A stretch of DNA of 19,213 bases from Planctomycetaceae bacterium (GCA_022614795.1 JAKEHX010000520.1:1-19213), one strand, 5' to 3'; shown: positions 1 to 6,676, counted from the stretch's first letter. The notes: generated by a model not told the origin, from the sequence alone. Made by a program: numbers and translations.

Positions 1-885
1 AGCCAGTGCGGCACGCTCGGCTCGGGCAACCACTTCCTGGAGGTCCAGATCGTCGCGGAAGTATTTGACGAAGAAGCCGCGCGGGTGATGGGCCTCGCGC
101 AGGACATGGTCTGCGTGATGATCCACAGTGGCTCGCGCGGCCTCGGCTATCAGGTGTGCGACGATGCGCTGCGCGAGCTGCGCGGTGCGCCGGCGAGGTA
201 TGGCATTCGCCTGCCCGACCAGCAACTTGTGTGCGCGCCGATCGACAGCGACGAAGGGCGGAGCTACCTCGGCGCGATGTGTGCCGCGGCCAACTATGCC
301 TGGTGCAATCGGCAGCTCCTCATGTGGCAGGCCCGCGAGGCCTTCGAGAAAGTGTTCAACCGCGGCTGGGAGCACTTGCGGATGGGCTTGGTGTATGACG
401 TGGCCCACAACATCGCCAAATACGAAGAGCACGAAGTAGGTCCCGCCGGCCCGGCGGGACGGGCCAAGAAAAAGCTCTGGGTCCATCGCAAGGGAGCGAC
501 GCGGGCCTTCCCCGCCAATCATCCCGAAGTGCCGAGCATGTATCGCAGTATCGGGCAGCCGGTGATCATTCCTGGCGACATGGGCCGGGCGAGCTGGGTG
601 CTGGCGGGCGAGGCGGGCAGCATGGCGCAGTCGTTCGGCACGTGTTGCCACGGGGCGGGCCGCGTCATGAGCCGCACGCAAGCGGTCAAGCACGCCCAGG
701 GTCGGCGAATCGATGAAGAGTTGGCGAAGAAAGGGGTGATCGCTCGGGCCCGCAGCTGGAAGGGGCTGGCCGAGGAACAGCCCGACGCCTATAAGGACGT
801 GGACCTGGTGGTGGATGTCGTGCACCGCGCGGGTCTGGCCCGCAAGGTCGCCCGGATGAAGCCGATTGGGGTGGTGAAGGGATAG
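1..885 (+). CDS. rtcB: RtcB tRNA-splicing / RNA-repair ligase, 5'-truncated by window edge
   Basis: This is the C-terminal 294 residues of RtcB, the Mn2+- and GTP-dependent ligase that joins RNA ends with 2',3'-cyclic or 3'-phosphate to 5'-OH ends. The frame is open from base 1, so the start lies outside the window. Visible family motifs are GSGNHFLE (residues 7-14 counted from the window start), MIHSGSRGLG with its metal-ligand His at 42, VHRKGATRAF at 161-170, PGDMG, and CHGAGRVMSR. The His at 217 in that last motif lies 77 residues from the C-terminus, where the guanylylated His sits in the archaeal enzyme. Codons 439-465 read GPAGPAGRA where relatives have a short turn such as DG; this stretch coincides with a 21-bp palindrome listed separately. 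All catalytic motifs remain in frame, so the enzyme is probably active. The gene runs convergent to the PIN toxin gene, with a 14-bp gap. Confidence 0.95.
   Translation, partial: SQCGTLGSGNHFLEVQIVAEVFDEEAARVMGLAQDMVCVMIHSGSRGLGYQVCDDALRELRGAPARYGIRLPDQQLVCAPIDSDEGRSYLGAMCAAANYAWCNRQLLMWQAREAFEKVFNRGWEHLRMGLVYDVAHNIAKYEEHEVGPAGPAGRAKKKLWVHRKGATRAFPANHPEVPSMYRSIGQPVIIPGDMGRASWVLAGEAGSMAQSFGTCCHGAGRVMSRTQAVKHAQGRRIDEELAKKGVIARARSWKGLAEEQPDAYKDVDLVVDVVHRAGLARKVARMKPIGVVKG
440..460 (+). repeat. 21-bp near-perfect palindrome inside rtcB
   Basis: The bases read GTCCCGCCG, GCC, CGGCGGGAC: two 9-base arms that are perfect reverse complements around a 3-base loop. It is read in frame as GPAGPAG and lies at a variable turn just before the KKK-L-VHRKGATRAF segment. 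It looks like an inserted palindromic element tolerated by the protein. Confidence 0.8.
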
Positions 886-899
886 CGATGCGGAAAATC

Positions 900-1355
900 C
901 TACGACGTTGCGATGTTTTGCCAGAGTTCAGCGGCGACGAAGCGAGACAAGTGGCTGACATTGGTCGTTGCGATGATGACGTTGCTCGCGCCGCACGTCG
1001 CGGCTTGCGCGGCGAGGATCATGTCGCCGTCGATCGCGCGGTCCGCGGCTGTCGGCTGGCCCGTCTGTCGAGCTTGCGCCCAGAACTCCGCTGCTTTGCG
1101 CATGGCGACGGTCGAGATGGGAAGGTATTCGACCAGCATTGCCAGGGCGTCGAGTTGACGAATTCCGCGGGTCTTTTTTGCCCGGAGCAATTCCCGGCGA
1201 ACTTCGTAGTCAGCGATCTCGGGAAGAATGATCCGCGTGCCAGCGTTCGCCAGCGACTGCAGCCAGCGGGCGCACGCCATGCTCGCGGCGGAACGTCGCG
1301 GATTCGTCGCCAGGCCCAGCGGCCCCGCATCCAAGACGACGGCGCGGCTCACCAC
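900..1355 (-). CDS. PIN-domain (VapC-like) toxin ribonuclease
   Basis: A 151-residue single PIN domain, the fold of VapC-type Mg2+-dependent endoribonucleases. Asp9 in VVLDAG, Glu46/Glu51/Glu55 in LPEIADYEVRREL, and Asp109/Asp111 in AIDGDMILAAQA match the acidic cluster that holds the metal. At the fourth acidic position the sequence is TTNVSHLSRF, with Asn132 where many PIN proteins have Asp; this is tolerated in some subfamilies. The start used is GTG at 1355, which overlaps the end of the upstream antitoxin gene by 7 bases, a normal arrangement for type II toxin-antitoxin pairs. It probably cleaves RNA when the antitoxin is degraded; the exact target cannot be told from sequence. The family is clear; its use as a toxin is inferred from the paired small gene. 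Confidence 0.85.
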   Translation of the reverse strand: MVSRAVVLDAGPLGLATNPRRSAASMACARWLQSLANAGTRIILPEIADYEVRRELLRAKKTRGIRQLDALAMLVEYLPISTVAMRKAAEFWAQARQTGQPTAADRAIDGDMILAAQAATCGASNVIIATTNVSHLSRFVAAELWQNIATS

Positions 1356-1633
1356 GTCACTCCTTCCAGCTCAGGTGGAAACAGCTTTCGATTCGACAGT
1401 CGGTCCTCGTCCAAGGCCCGCACCAGGAAGTCGCCGGTTTCCTTTTGCTCGGCTTCGTCGGGGCTGTCCATCCAGGATTGGAGCAGGGCGGCGAGCTGCG
1501 CCTGGCGACCCTTGTTGGGAAGATGTTCGGCCAGAATGCGCAACGTCAACTCATCCGGCGAAGTGCCTTGCTTCGTAGCTTCGTCAGCGAGTCGCTCTTC
1601 CAGATCGGGAGGCAGAGAAAGCGTCAGAGTCAT
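1349..1633 (-). CDS. Antitoxin partner of the PIN toxin
   Basis: A 94-residue protein starting MTLTLSLPPDLEERLADEA. The N-terminal strand and helix pattern suits a ribbon-helix-helix DNA-binding fold, and the Trp- and acid-rich C-terminal half (LLQSWMDSPDEAEQKE, then FPPELEGVTW at the end) would wrap the toxin. The ATG at 1633 is chosen because the fold starts there; the frame remains open up to 1759, but the extra residues are basic, unstructured and overlap the divergent nitroreductase start. The gene is immediately upstream of the toxin gene and overlaps it by 7 bases, so the two are translated together. Such antitoxins usually repress their own operon. A GGAG lies about 12 bases before the start. 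No family name is certain. Confidence 0.75.
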   Translation of the reverse strand: MTLTLSLPPDLEERLADEATKQGTSPDELTLRILAEHLPNKGRQAQLAALLQSWMDSPDEAEQKETGDFLVRALDEDRLSNRKLFPPELEGVTW

Positions 1634-1716
1634 TTTCCAGGGTGCTCCAATATGACGATGAAATAGTCGGTGTCGCCGGTTTCTAATTCTACGTTGGCAA
1701 TGACATAGCGAGGAGC
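1630..1716 (-). pseudogene. Possible 3' remnant of a gene upstream of the antitoxin
   Basis: On the minus strand an open stretch of at least 28 codons reads APRYVIANVELETGDTDY then FIVILEHPGK and stops at a TGA that overlaps the antitoxin ATG (AAAATGA). It has protein-like composition (alternating hydrophobic residues, an acidic patch) and the ATGA junction typical of coupled genes. No start codon or ribosome-binding site fits a complete gene, and upstream it runs into the divergent nitroreductase start. It may be the tail of a lost gene or a chance open frame. Confidence 0.3.
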
Positions 1717-1720
1717 CGAA

Positions 1721-2326
1721 ATGACTGCCAAACATCCGAAACATGCCGCTCCTGGCCACTCCATCCTGCCCGTCATTGCCGAGCGGTGGAGTCCGTATGC
1801 GTTTGAGCCGCGGCCGGTGGAGCGGGCGAAGCTGCTCGCGTGCCTGGAGGCGGCGCGGTGGGCGGCGTCGAGCTATAACGAGCAGCCCTGGACCTTCATC
1901 CTGGCCGAGCGGACCGATGCGGCGGCGTTTGCGAAGGCGCTCGATTGTCTGGTCGAAGGCAATCAGGCCTGGGCCAAGAATGTCGGCGTGCTGCTACTGA
2001 CCGTTGTCAGCCGCACATTTGTCAAGAACGGCAAGCCCAACGCCGCTTGCGAGCATGATGTCGGGCTGGCGGCGGGAAACATGGTGCTCCAGGCTACGGC
2101 ACTCGGTTTGCAGGGGCATCAGATGATCGGCATTGTGGCTGCGAAAGTGCGCGCCGCGTATCAGGTGCCCGACGGACACGATCCGCTCACGGCGATCGCG
2201 CTCGGCTATCCCGCCGCGGTCGTTGCCGGCACGACCGATCCCCTGGCGCAGCGCGACCTCGCGCCGCGGGGCCGCAAGCCGCTGACGGAGATTGTGCTCT
2301 CGACGTGGGGCCGTCCGGCGCTGTAG
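1721..2326 (+). CDS. Nitroreductase-family flavoprotein
   Basis: A 201-residue member of the nitroreductase (NfsA/FRP-like) fold: FMN-dependent, dimeric, NAD(P)H-using oxidoreductases of the cytoplasm. The N-terminal block WSPYAFEPRPV, then LEAARWAASSYNEQPWTFI (about residues 43-61), is the signature region where SxxNxQPW contacts FMN and its phosphate. The central helix EHDVGLAAGNMVLQATALGLQGHQM and the ALGYPA segment near residue 165 are also typical. The start is supported by GAGGAG seven bases upstream. The true substrate cannot be predicted; members reduce nitroaromatics, quinones or enones. It is divergent to the toxin-antitoxin operon, and the Nudix gene follows on the same strand after about 60 bases, so the two may share a transcript. 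Confidence 0.88.
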   Translation: MTAKHPKHAAPGHSILPVIAERWSPYAFEPRPVERAKLLACLEAARWAASSYNEQPWTFILAERTDAAAFAKALDCLVEGNQAWAKNVGVLLLTVVSRTFVKNGKPNAACEHDVGLAAGNMVLQATALGLQGHQMIGIVAAKVRAAYQVPDGHDPLTAIALGYPAAVVAGTTDPLAQRDLAPRGRKPLTEIVLSTWGRPAL

Positions 2327-2344
2327 GGAAGACCCGCGGGCGGG

Positions 2345-2370
2345 CTGTAGGGAGCGCCCTCCGTGGCGTT
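2345..2370 (+). repeat. Palindromic repeat A, intergenic copy
   Basis: A 26-base element containing GGAGCGCC and GGCGTTCC arms around a 6-base loop. It matches the copy inside btaB (5108-5133) at 24 of 26 positions in the same orientation. It lies between the nitroreductase stop and the Nudix start; the GGGGA just after its right arm (2373-2377) is the only purine-rich sequence well placed to act as the Nudix ribosome-binding site. Confidence 0.8.
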
Positions 2371-2386
2371 CCGGGGAATGACGTCG

Positions 2387-2899
2387 ATGTCCGAACTATT
2401 GCTGAAAACGAAGAAGTTCAACGTGGTCCGCGAGACGGTGCGCACGCCCAGCGGCAAGGACAAGACTCGCGAGATCGTGCGCCATCCGGGTGCGTGCGTG
2501 CTCGTGCCCCTTCTCGACGACGGCCGCGTCTGCCTGATTCGCAACTTCCGCATCTCAGTGAATGCGACGCTCATCGAGCTGCCGGCTGGGACGCTTGAGC
2601 CCAACGAGCCGCCGCACGTCACGGCCGAGCGCGAGCTGATCGAAGAGACGGGCTACCGGGCCGCGAAGATCGAACTGCTGCATGCGTTCTTTCTTTCGCC
2701 GGGCATCCTCGACGAAAAAATGCACCTGTATCTGGCGAGCGGCCTGAGCGAAGGCGCAACGGCCCGCGAAGAGGGCGAGGAGATCGAGAATCTCGTGGTG
2801 CCGTGGCAAGAGGCCATCGACATGGTTTTCCGAGGCGAGATCAAGGACGCCAAGACGATCGTCGGCCTGTTGTGGGTCGATCGCCTGCGGAGCGGATAA
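2387..2899 (+). CDS. Nudix hydrolase, ADP-ribose pyrophosphatase-like
   Basis: A 170-residue Nudix enzyme with a full Nudix box: Gly, five residues, Glu, then seven residues to REL and EETGY, within GTLEPNEPPHVTAERELIEETGY read across 2588-2656. That box binds Mg2+ and cleaves a nucleoside diphosphate linked to another moiety. The domain starts with MSELLLKTKKFNVVRE and includes CLIRNFRISVNATLIELPAGTLE, which resembles the ADP-ribose pyrophosphatase (NudF) subgroup. ATG at 2387 is preferred, with GGGGA nine bases upstream. An ATG at 2378 and a GTG at 2363 in the same frame would add three or eight residues, the latter from within the palindromic repeat. ADP-ribose or another sugar nucleotide is the likely substrate; which one is inference. 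The gene is convergent with the membrane protein gene. Confidence 0.88.
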   Translation: MSELLLKTKKFNVVRETVRTPSGKDKTREIVRHPGACVLVPLLDDGRVCLIRNFRISVNATLIELPAGTLEPNEPPHVTAERELIEETGYRAAKIELLHAFFLSPGILDEKMHLYLASGLSEGATAREEGEEIENLVVPWQEAIDMVFRGEIKDAKTIVGLLWVDRLRSG

Positions 2900-2918
2900 A
2901 CGCCGCGAAAATCCTAGC

Positions 2919-4178
2919 CTAGCCCGCCACTCGCAACATCATTTCCGCCCTGTGCCAGCTGGTCCCCAGCCGGCCCGCGAAGAACGCCAGGATCGTCGTG
3001 AGGCTGATCATGCACAGGCACCACAAGGCCGCCTTGCCTCCCGCCAGCTTGTCGGCCAGTTGCAACCCGTGCGGTCCGACCAGCAGACCGTCGGCTGGCG
3101 ACAAGAGAACGAGGCCCAGCACCGCGGCATAGACCGCCGCCAGCGCGAGCGAGAACATCGTCACGACCCACACGGTCGTCCAATCGGGCAGCTGGAACAG
3201 ATAGACGGCATAGGCCAGTTGCACGACGCCCATGAAGAACAGCACCAGCGCCCAGCGGGCCACGAACTGCGACTCGGCGACTTGCAGAAATTCGACGACA
3301 TCCCAAACCGCGGGAACGATGCTGAACACCGCCGCGGCCGCCATAGCCGCGGCCAGCTGATACGCCGCCAGCGTCCGCGCCGCGTCGGCGTTGAGGCTGG
3401 CGGCCGGTGATTGGTCAATTTGGAGCGCGAAGGGGGGCGGGGCGGGCGGATCGCCGGCAATCGGCGGCGCGGGCTGCTCTTCGGCAATCGGCACCGGCGG
3501 ACTTTCAGGAGCAGCTTCCGGCTGGGCAATCGACAGGGCGATCGGAGGCGTTGTTTCGGCGGCGGGTTCCGGCAGGGCGGGCGTGGGTTGCTCGGCGACA
3601 ACCGGCGCAGGAAGGGCGGGCGGCTCGGGTGCTGGCTCAATGGGAGGAGCAGGCGGCTCCGGCGCAGGAGCGACAACGGGTTCCGGGATTGGCAGTGCCG
3701 GCTTGGGCAGCGCCGGCCCTAGCTGCTCTGCCTGACGCTCGACTGGCTCAGCCTGCGGCTGTACGGGTTCTGGCAGTGTTGGAGGCGGTGTGGGAAGCGC
3801 GCGGCTCTTCGGCTTGACGACCGGCGCCTGTGCGGCGGGAGTCCTCTCGCGCGGCAGTGTGGGCGGCGCGACCGACGTGCGGGCTCCGATCGTCCGCAGC
3901 GATCCGCCCGCCGGTCGCGATTCAGCAGTCGCCGTGCTATTGGTGGGCTGCGCAGTGATACTGGCGGCGGGCTGCGCGACGCGGAGCGATCCTGCCGCCA
4001 GATTTGCGGCGGGAATTCTCTCCGCCAGCACGCTCAAGAGCGCCCTGCCGGCGGTGTCGGTCTCGCCCAGGGGCACGACAACCGCCAGATCGCAGCGCGG
4101 GCACTTGAGCGTACGGCCGGCGCGGTCGTCAGGGACGATCAGCGTGTGTCCGGTCGGGCACTTGATCCTTAGCGGCAT
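2919..4178 (-). CDS. Zinc-ribbon protein with Pro/Ala-rich linker and four membrane helices
   Basis: A 419-residue protein without a named family. Residues 1-36 (MPLRIKCPTGHTLIVPDD, then AGRTLKCPRC) form a small zinc ribbon with probable ligands Cys7, His11, Cys26 and Cys29, a module often found at the start of planctomycete proteins. Residues about 60-270 are a low-complexity linker of Pro, Ala, Glu and Val that reads as repeated PxPEP or APEPPA blocks. The last 145 residues hold four probable transmembrane segments, near 273-293, 308-330, 333-360 and 385-407. ATG at 4178 is chosen because the ribbon begins there; longer forms of the frame run through the tRNA-Leu gene and cannot be real. 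It may sense or bind something through the ribbon on one side of the membrane, but no function is supported. Confidence 0.82.
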   Translation of the reverse strand: MPLRIKCPTGHTLIVPDDRAGRTLKCPRCDLAVVVPLGETDTAGRALLSVLAERIPAANLAAGSLRVAQPAASITAQPTNSTATAESRPAGGSLRTIGARTSVAPPTLPRERTPAAQAPVVKPKSRALPTPPPTLPEPVQPQAEPVERQAEQLGPALPKPALPIPEPVVAPAPEPPAPPIEPAPEPPALPAPVVAEQPTPALPEPAAETTPPIALSIAQPEAAPESPPVPIAEEQPAPPIAGDPPAPPPFALQIDQSPAASLNADAARTLAAYQLAAAMAAAAVFSIVPAVWDVVEFLQVAESQFVARWALVLFFMGVVQLAYAVYLFQLPDWTTVWVVTMFSLALAAVYAAVLGLVLLSPADGLLVGPHGLQLADKLAGGKAALWCLCMISLTTILAFFAGRLGTSWHRAEMMLRVAG

Positions 4179-4261
4179 GCGATTCAGTCTGAACCGCCGC
4201 CGGCCAGCGGTCAACTTGGCGCATGCCGCCAAGCCGCTCACGACCGGCATTCCACAAGGAG

Positions 4262-4344
4262 TACCAGAGGAGGGACTTGAACCCACACGCCCTTGCGGGC
4301 ACTGGATTTTGAATCCAGCGCGTCTGCCATTCCGCCACTCTGGC
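4262..4344 (-). tRNA. tRNA-Leu (anticodon CAA)
   Basis: An 83-base class II tRNA. The acceptor stem pairs GCCAGAG with CTCTGGT, followed by discriminator A. The anticodon stem is CTGGA/TCCAG with loop TTCAAAA, giving CAA, which reads UUG. There is a long variable arm (TGCCCGCAAGGGCGT) and a T-arm with GGTTCAAGTCC. The terminal CCA is not encoded. It follows tRNA-Glu by 96 bases on the same strand. Confidence 0.95.
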
Positions 4345-4440
4345 ATGCAATGCTACCGGGCCGCGGCAATCGCCTGTCAAGCGAGCCAGGCATCGGTCGA
4401 TGAAAAAAGTCGCCACGATTGTCTCGTGGCGACTGGCAAG

Positions 4441-4513
4441 TACCCCCTACCGGATTTGAACCGGTGTTACCGGACTGAGAACCCGGGGTCCTAGGCCACT
4501 AGACGAAGGGGGC
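4441..4513 (-). tRNA. tRNA-Glu (anticodon CTC)
   Basis: A 73-base tRNA. The acceptor stem pairs GCCCCCT with AGGGGGT, followed by discriminator A. The anticodon stem is CCGGG/TCCGG with loop TTCTCAG, giving CTC, which reads GAG. The T-arm CCGGTTCAAATCCGG is perfect. The terminal CCA is not encoded. It lies upstream of tRNA-Leu in the same orientation. Confidence 0.95.
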
Positions 4514-4608
4514 GTCTGCAACCGGCTTTGTTCCTCCTAATTTCTGTCGCATGAATGGACTTGTCAACAGGCGTTTGGGTTCGCCGTCGCTGCGGAAACC
4601 TCGGGAAA

Positions 4609-5382
4609 TCACGCCCGCTTCCGCCCCACGAACAAGTAATACGGCATTCTTAGCAGCGGGACATACGGCACCTTGGCCTTATGCTCCTCGAAGTGCAGCA
4701 CGTCGAAATGCTTGTGCAAAAACGGCACGTGGTCGGGCGACGGGAAAACGTTGTCCATCGCGAACCACGTGGGCCAGAACGTCCGCGCCAGCCAGCCGTG
4801 CCGCGCCAGGCCGCCCTCCGGATATTTCCGCGAGACGTAAAAATCGACGACGCCGATCACGCCGCCGGGCCGCAACATGGCCAGTGCATTCTCAATCGCG
4901 GCAAACCAGTCGGGAATCATCGTCAGCGAGTAGGAAAACGTGACCACATCGACCGGCCCGCCCGCCGGCTGGAAGGTCGTCGCGTCGGCTTCGACCGTCT
5001 CGACGTTGGTCCAGCCCTTGGCCGCAATCCGCTTCTTGGCAATCTCCAGCAAGCTGTGCGACAGGTCGAGCACATAGACCTTGCCAAGCCCGCCGAGCCG
5101 ATCCGCGCTGTAGGGAACGCCCTCTGTGGCGTTGCGCGGCCGCTCGCCGAAATAATCGAGATTCCCCCCCGTCCCGCCCCCCATGTCGATACACGTGCCC
5201 CCCTCCGGCGCTTGGATCATGTTCCATAGCTCCTGTCGCCCCTTTAGCAGGCGCTTGCGAAAGTCGTCGTACGCCTCGGCTTGCCCGGCGTAGAAGCTCT
5301 CCATCCGCGCGGCATGATCCTTCCCGCGCACCGGTTTCAGGGCGAGGTGGTAGAGGATCTTGAGATCGGAAGCGAAGGTCAT
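4609..5382 (-). CDS. btaB: BtaB: SAM-dependent N-methyltransferase of betaine-lipid synthesis
   Basis: A 257-residue class I methyltransferase that by family and context trimethylates diacylglyceryl-homoserine to DGTS using S-adenosylmethionine, at the inner membrane. Motif I is CIDMGGGTGGNL (residues 64-75); the acidic end of strand 2 is Asp106 in VYVLDLSHSLLEIA; VDVVTFSYSLTMIPDW and LRPGGVIGVVDFYVS are motifs IV and V. It lies directly downstream of btaA, 103 bases away, in the same orientation. Between strand 1 and strand 2 the protein carries an extra loop of about 15 residues (around 82-97, core NATEGVPYS) encoded by the palindromic repeat at 5108-5133. ATG at 5382 is preferred to the TTG at 5388. 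The family and pairing make the role firm; activity with the loop is inference. Confidence 0.87.
   Translation of the reverse strand: MTFASDLKILYHLALKPVRGKDHAARMESFYAGQAEAYDDFRKRLLKGRQELWNMIQAPEGGTCIDMGGGTGGNLDYFGERPRNATEGVPYSADRLGGLGKVYVLDLSHSLLEIAKKRIAAKGWTNVETVEADATTFQPAGGPVDVVTFSYSLTMIPDWFAAIENALAMLRPGGVIGVVDFYVSRKYPEGGLARHGWLARTFWPTWFAMDNVFPSPDHVPFLHKHFDVLHFEEHKAKVPYVPLLRMPYYLFVGRKRA
5108..5133 (-). repeat. Palindromic repeat A, in-frame copy within btaB
   Basis: On the coding (minus) strand the core is AACGCC, ACAGAG, GGCGTT: a 6-base perfect stem and 6-base loop, with GCGC on both sides extending it. It is read as NATEGVPYS. It matches the intergenic copy at 2345-2370 at 24 of 26 bases. 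The insertion falls at the turn after GNLDYFGER, where methyltransferase loops tolerate length change. Confidence 0.8.
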
Positions 5383-5390
5383 ACGCAAAG

Positions 5391-5469
5391 GTCAGTTGTC
5401 AGTGGCCAGTGGTCAGTCGGGGATGCCGTTGCCTGTTTTCCAACTGACCACTGACCACTGACAACTGAC
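5391..5469. repeat. 27-bp inverted repeat between btaA and btaB
   Basis: The left arm 5391-5417 and right arm 5443-5469 are reverse complements at 26 of 27 bases, separated by 25 bases. Each arm is built from short internal echoes of CAGTGG and GTCAGT (right arm: ACTGACC ACTGACC ACTGACAACTGAC). A further related stretch, ACTGACAAGTGACTA, follows at 5474-5488 and includes the btaA stop codon. In the btaA-btaB transcript it would form a long hairpin just upstream of btaB; no T-run follows, so it is not a standard terminator. Confidence 0.85.
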
Positions 5470-5485
5470 TAAAACTGACAAGTGA

Positions 5486-6676
5486 CTAAGCTGCCAAATC
5501 CGCGATGTAAAAGCTGCCGTACGTGTGAACCCGGTCCTTCTCGTGCAGCTCGGCCGCCAGGTCGCGATGAAACGTCAACAGCTCCGGCAGAGGCCGCTGT
5601 CGTCCGCCCGTGGTGACGTTTACCCGCTCGATGAAGTCCGTCCGCAGACCGCCGCTGCGCCAGATGATCCGCGTGCCCGGCGCCGCCCGTGCAAGAATTC
5701 CCTGCCACTCCAGCTCCAGTAGCGGAAAGAACTTGTCCGACAGCCAGTCCATGTGATCGAGCAGCACATACCGCGAAATCTGGCCGGTGTGCTTGTCGAG
5801 AAAGCCCTGCACCGAGTCGGTGTGCGTGCTCACGCGCTCGACCAAGCCGCGCTTCAGCAGATCGAAGTTCTCCGCCTTCAGATACTCGGGGCAGCAACCG
5901 CGGCTGTATTCCCCCTTCATATACACGCGCCAGAAATAGTTGTCGGACAGCGGCAGCTTGCAGAAGACCGCTTCGACCGCGTCCTGCACGAACTTGACTA
6001 CGCCTCCCTGGTACTGCGTCTCGACCTGCTTCCGCTGGGCCTTCGGCACGCCCACCATCGACAGCGTGGTGTCGCGGTTCATCGCAAACCGCATCGGCCG
6101 CGACCAGAACCGCTCGCGAAGGTGCTTCTCATAAATCTCCCGCTGCTCGGCCAGCGTCTTCGCTTCCAGAATCGCGTCGATGTGCGGCCGCACGCGAATC
6201 ACGCGGTCGGTGTAAATCTTGATCATCCGGGCAAACGCCCCGCTCGTCCCCCGGAAATAAAATGGCCGGGTCTTGTTGTCGAAGAACTTGATCCAGCGGT
6301 CCCAGTACGTCTGCGACCAGGCCGGTAGCCGCTCTCGCATCCGCCGCTGATAGAGCCGCCGGGCGTCGGGATGAAAGCCGTAACCGAAGAGGCGAAAAAA
6401 ATCCTCAAACTCCAGCGACTTGATCCCGGCAATCTTGAGGTCTAAAAGGGCGTTCTGCCGGGGGTTCATATCGACCGCGTACACGTGATTCGGCGCGCAG
6501 AGGGCATAATCGAGGGCGTTGCACCCCGCCGACGTGATCACGAGCACGTTGTCGGCCGGCTTGATCGCCAGGGCGACCCGGTCGAGCCGCGGGTCTTCCC
6601 AGCAGGTGTTGTAGACCAGGTTGTTGCCGTGGACGAATTTGAAGACCCGGCCGCTGACCCAATCGAAAACCGACAT
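5486..6676 (-). CDS. btaA: BtaA: SAM:diacylglycerol 3-amino-3-carboxypropyl transferase
   Basis: A 396-residue BtaA (DUF3419 family). It transfers the 3-amino-3-carboxypropyl group of S-adenosylmethionine to diacylglycerol, the first step of the betaine lipid DGTS; bacterial relatives are about 400 residues, so this one is full length. Recognisable blocks are NTCWEDPRLD (23-32), the SAM-binding ITSAGCNALDYAL (47-59) and VYAVDMNPRQNALLDLKI (65-82), then FDNKTRPFYFRGTSG and, near the end, WRSGG (about residue 344). The protein has no obvious signal peptide or transmembrane helix, as expected for a peripheral inner-membrane enzyme. The start ATG at 6676 fits the family N-terminus FDWVSGRVFKFVHGNNLVYN. 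btaB follows on the same strand, forming the two-gene pathway. In other bacteria this operon is induced by phosphate starvation; no clear Pho box is visible upstream here. Confidence 0.93.
   Translation of the reverse strand: MSVFDWVSGRVFKFVHGNNLVYNTCWEDPRLDRVALAIKPADNVLVITSAGCNALDYALCAPNHVYAVDMNPRQNALLDLKIAGIKSLEFEDFFRLFGYGFHPDARRLYQRRMRERLPAWSQTYWDRWIKFFDNKTRPFYFRGTSGAFARMIKIYTDRVIRVRPHIDAILEAKTLAEQREIYEKHLRERFWSRPMRFAMNRDTTLSMVGVPKAQRKQVETQYQGGVVKFVQDAVEAVFCKLPLSDNYFWRVYMKGEYSRGCCPEYLKAENFDLLKRGLVERVSTHTDSVQGFLDKHTGQISRYVLLDHMDWLSDKFFPLLELEWQGILARAAPGTRIIWRSGGLRTDFIERVNVTTGGRQRPLPELLTFHRDLAAELHEKDRVHTYGSFYIADLAA

Noticed and set aside
1..1633. Functional link between RtcB RNA repair and the PIN toxin
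   Set aside because: The genes are convergent and not co-transcribed, and PIN nucleases usually leave 3'-OH and 5'-phosphate ends, which are not RtcB substrates.
4179..4346. N-terminal extension of the zinc-ribbon protein through the tRNA-Leu gene
   Set aside because: The extension translates the tRNA sequence; the zinc ribbon begins at the ATG at 4178.
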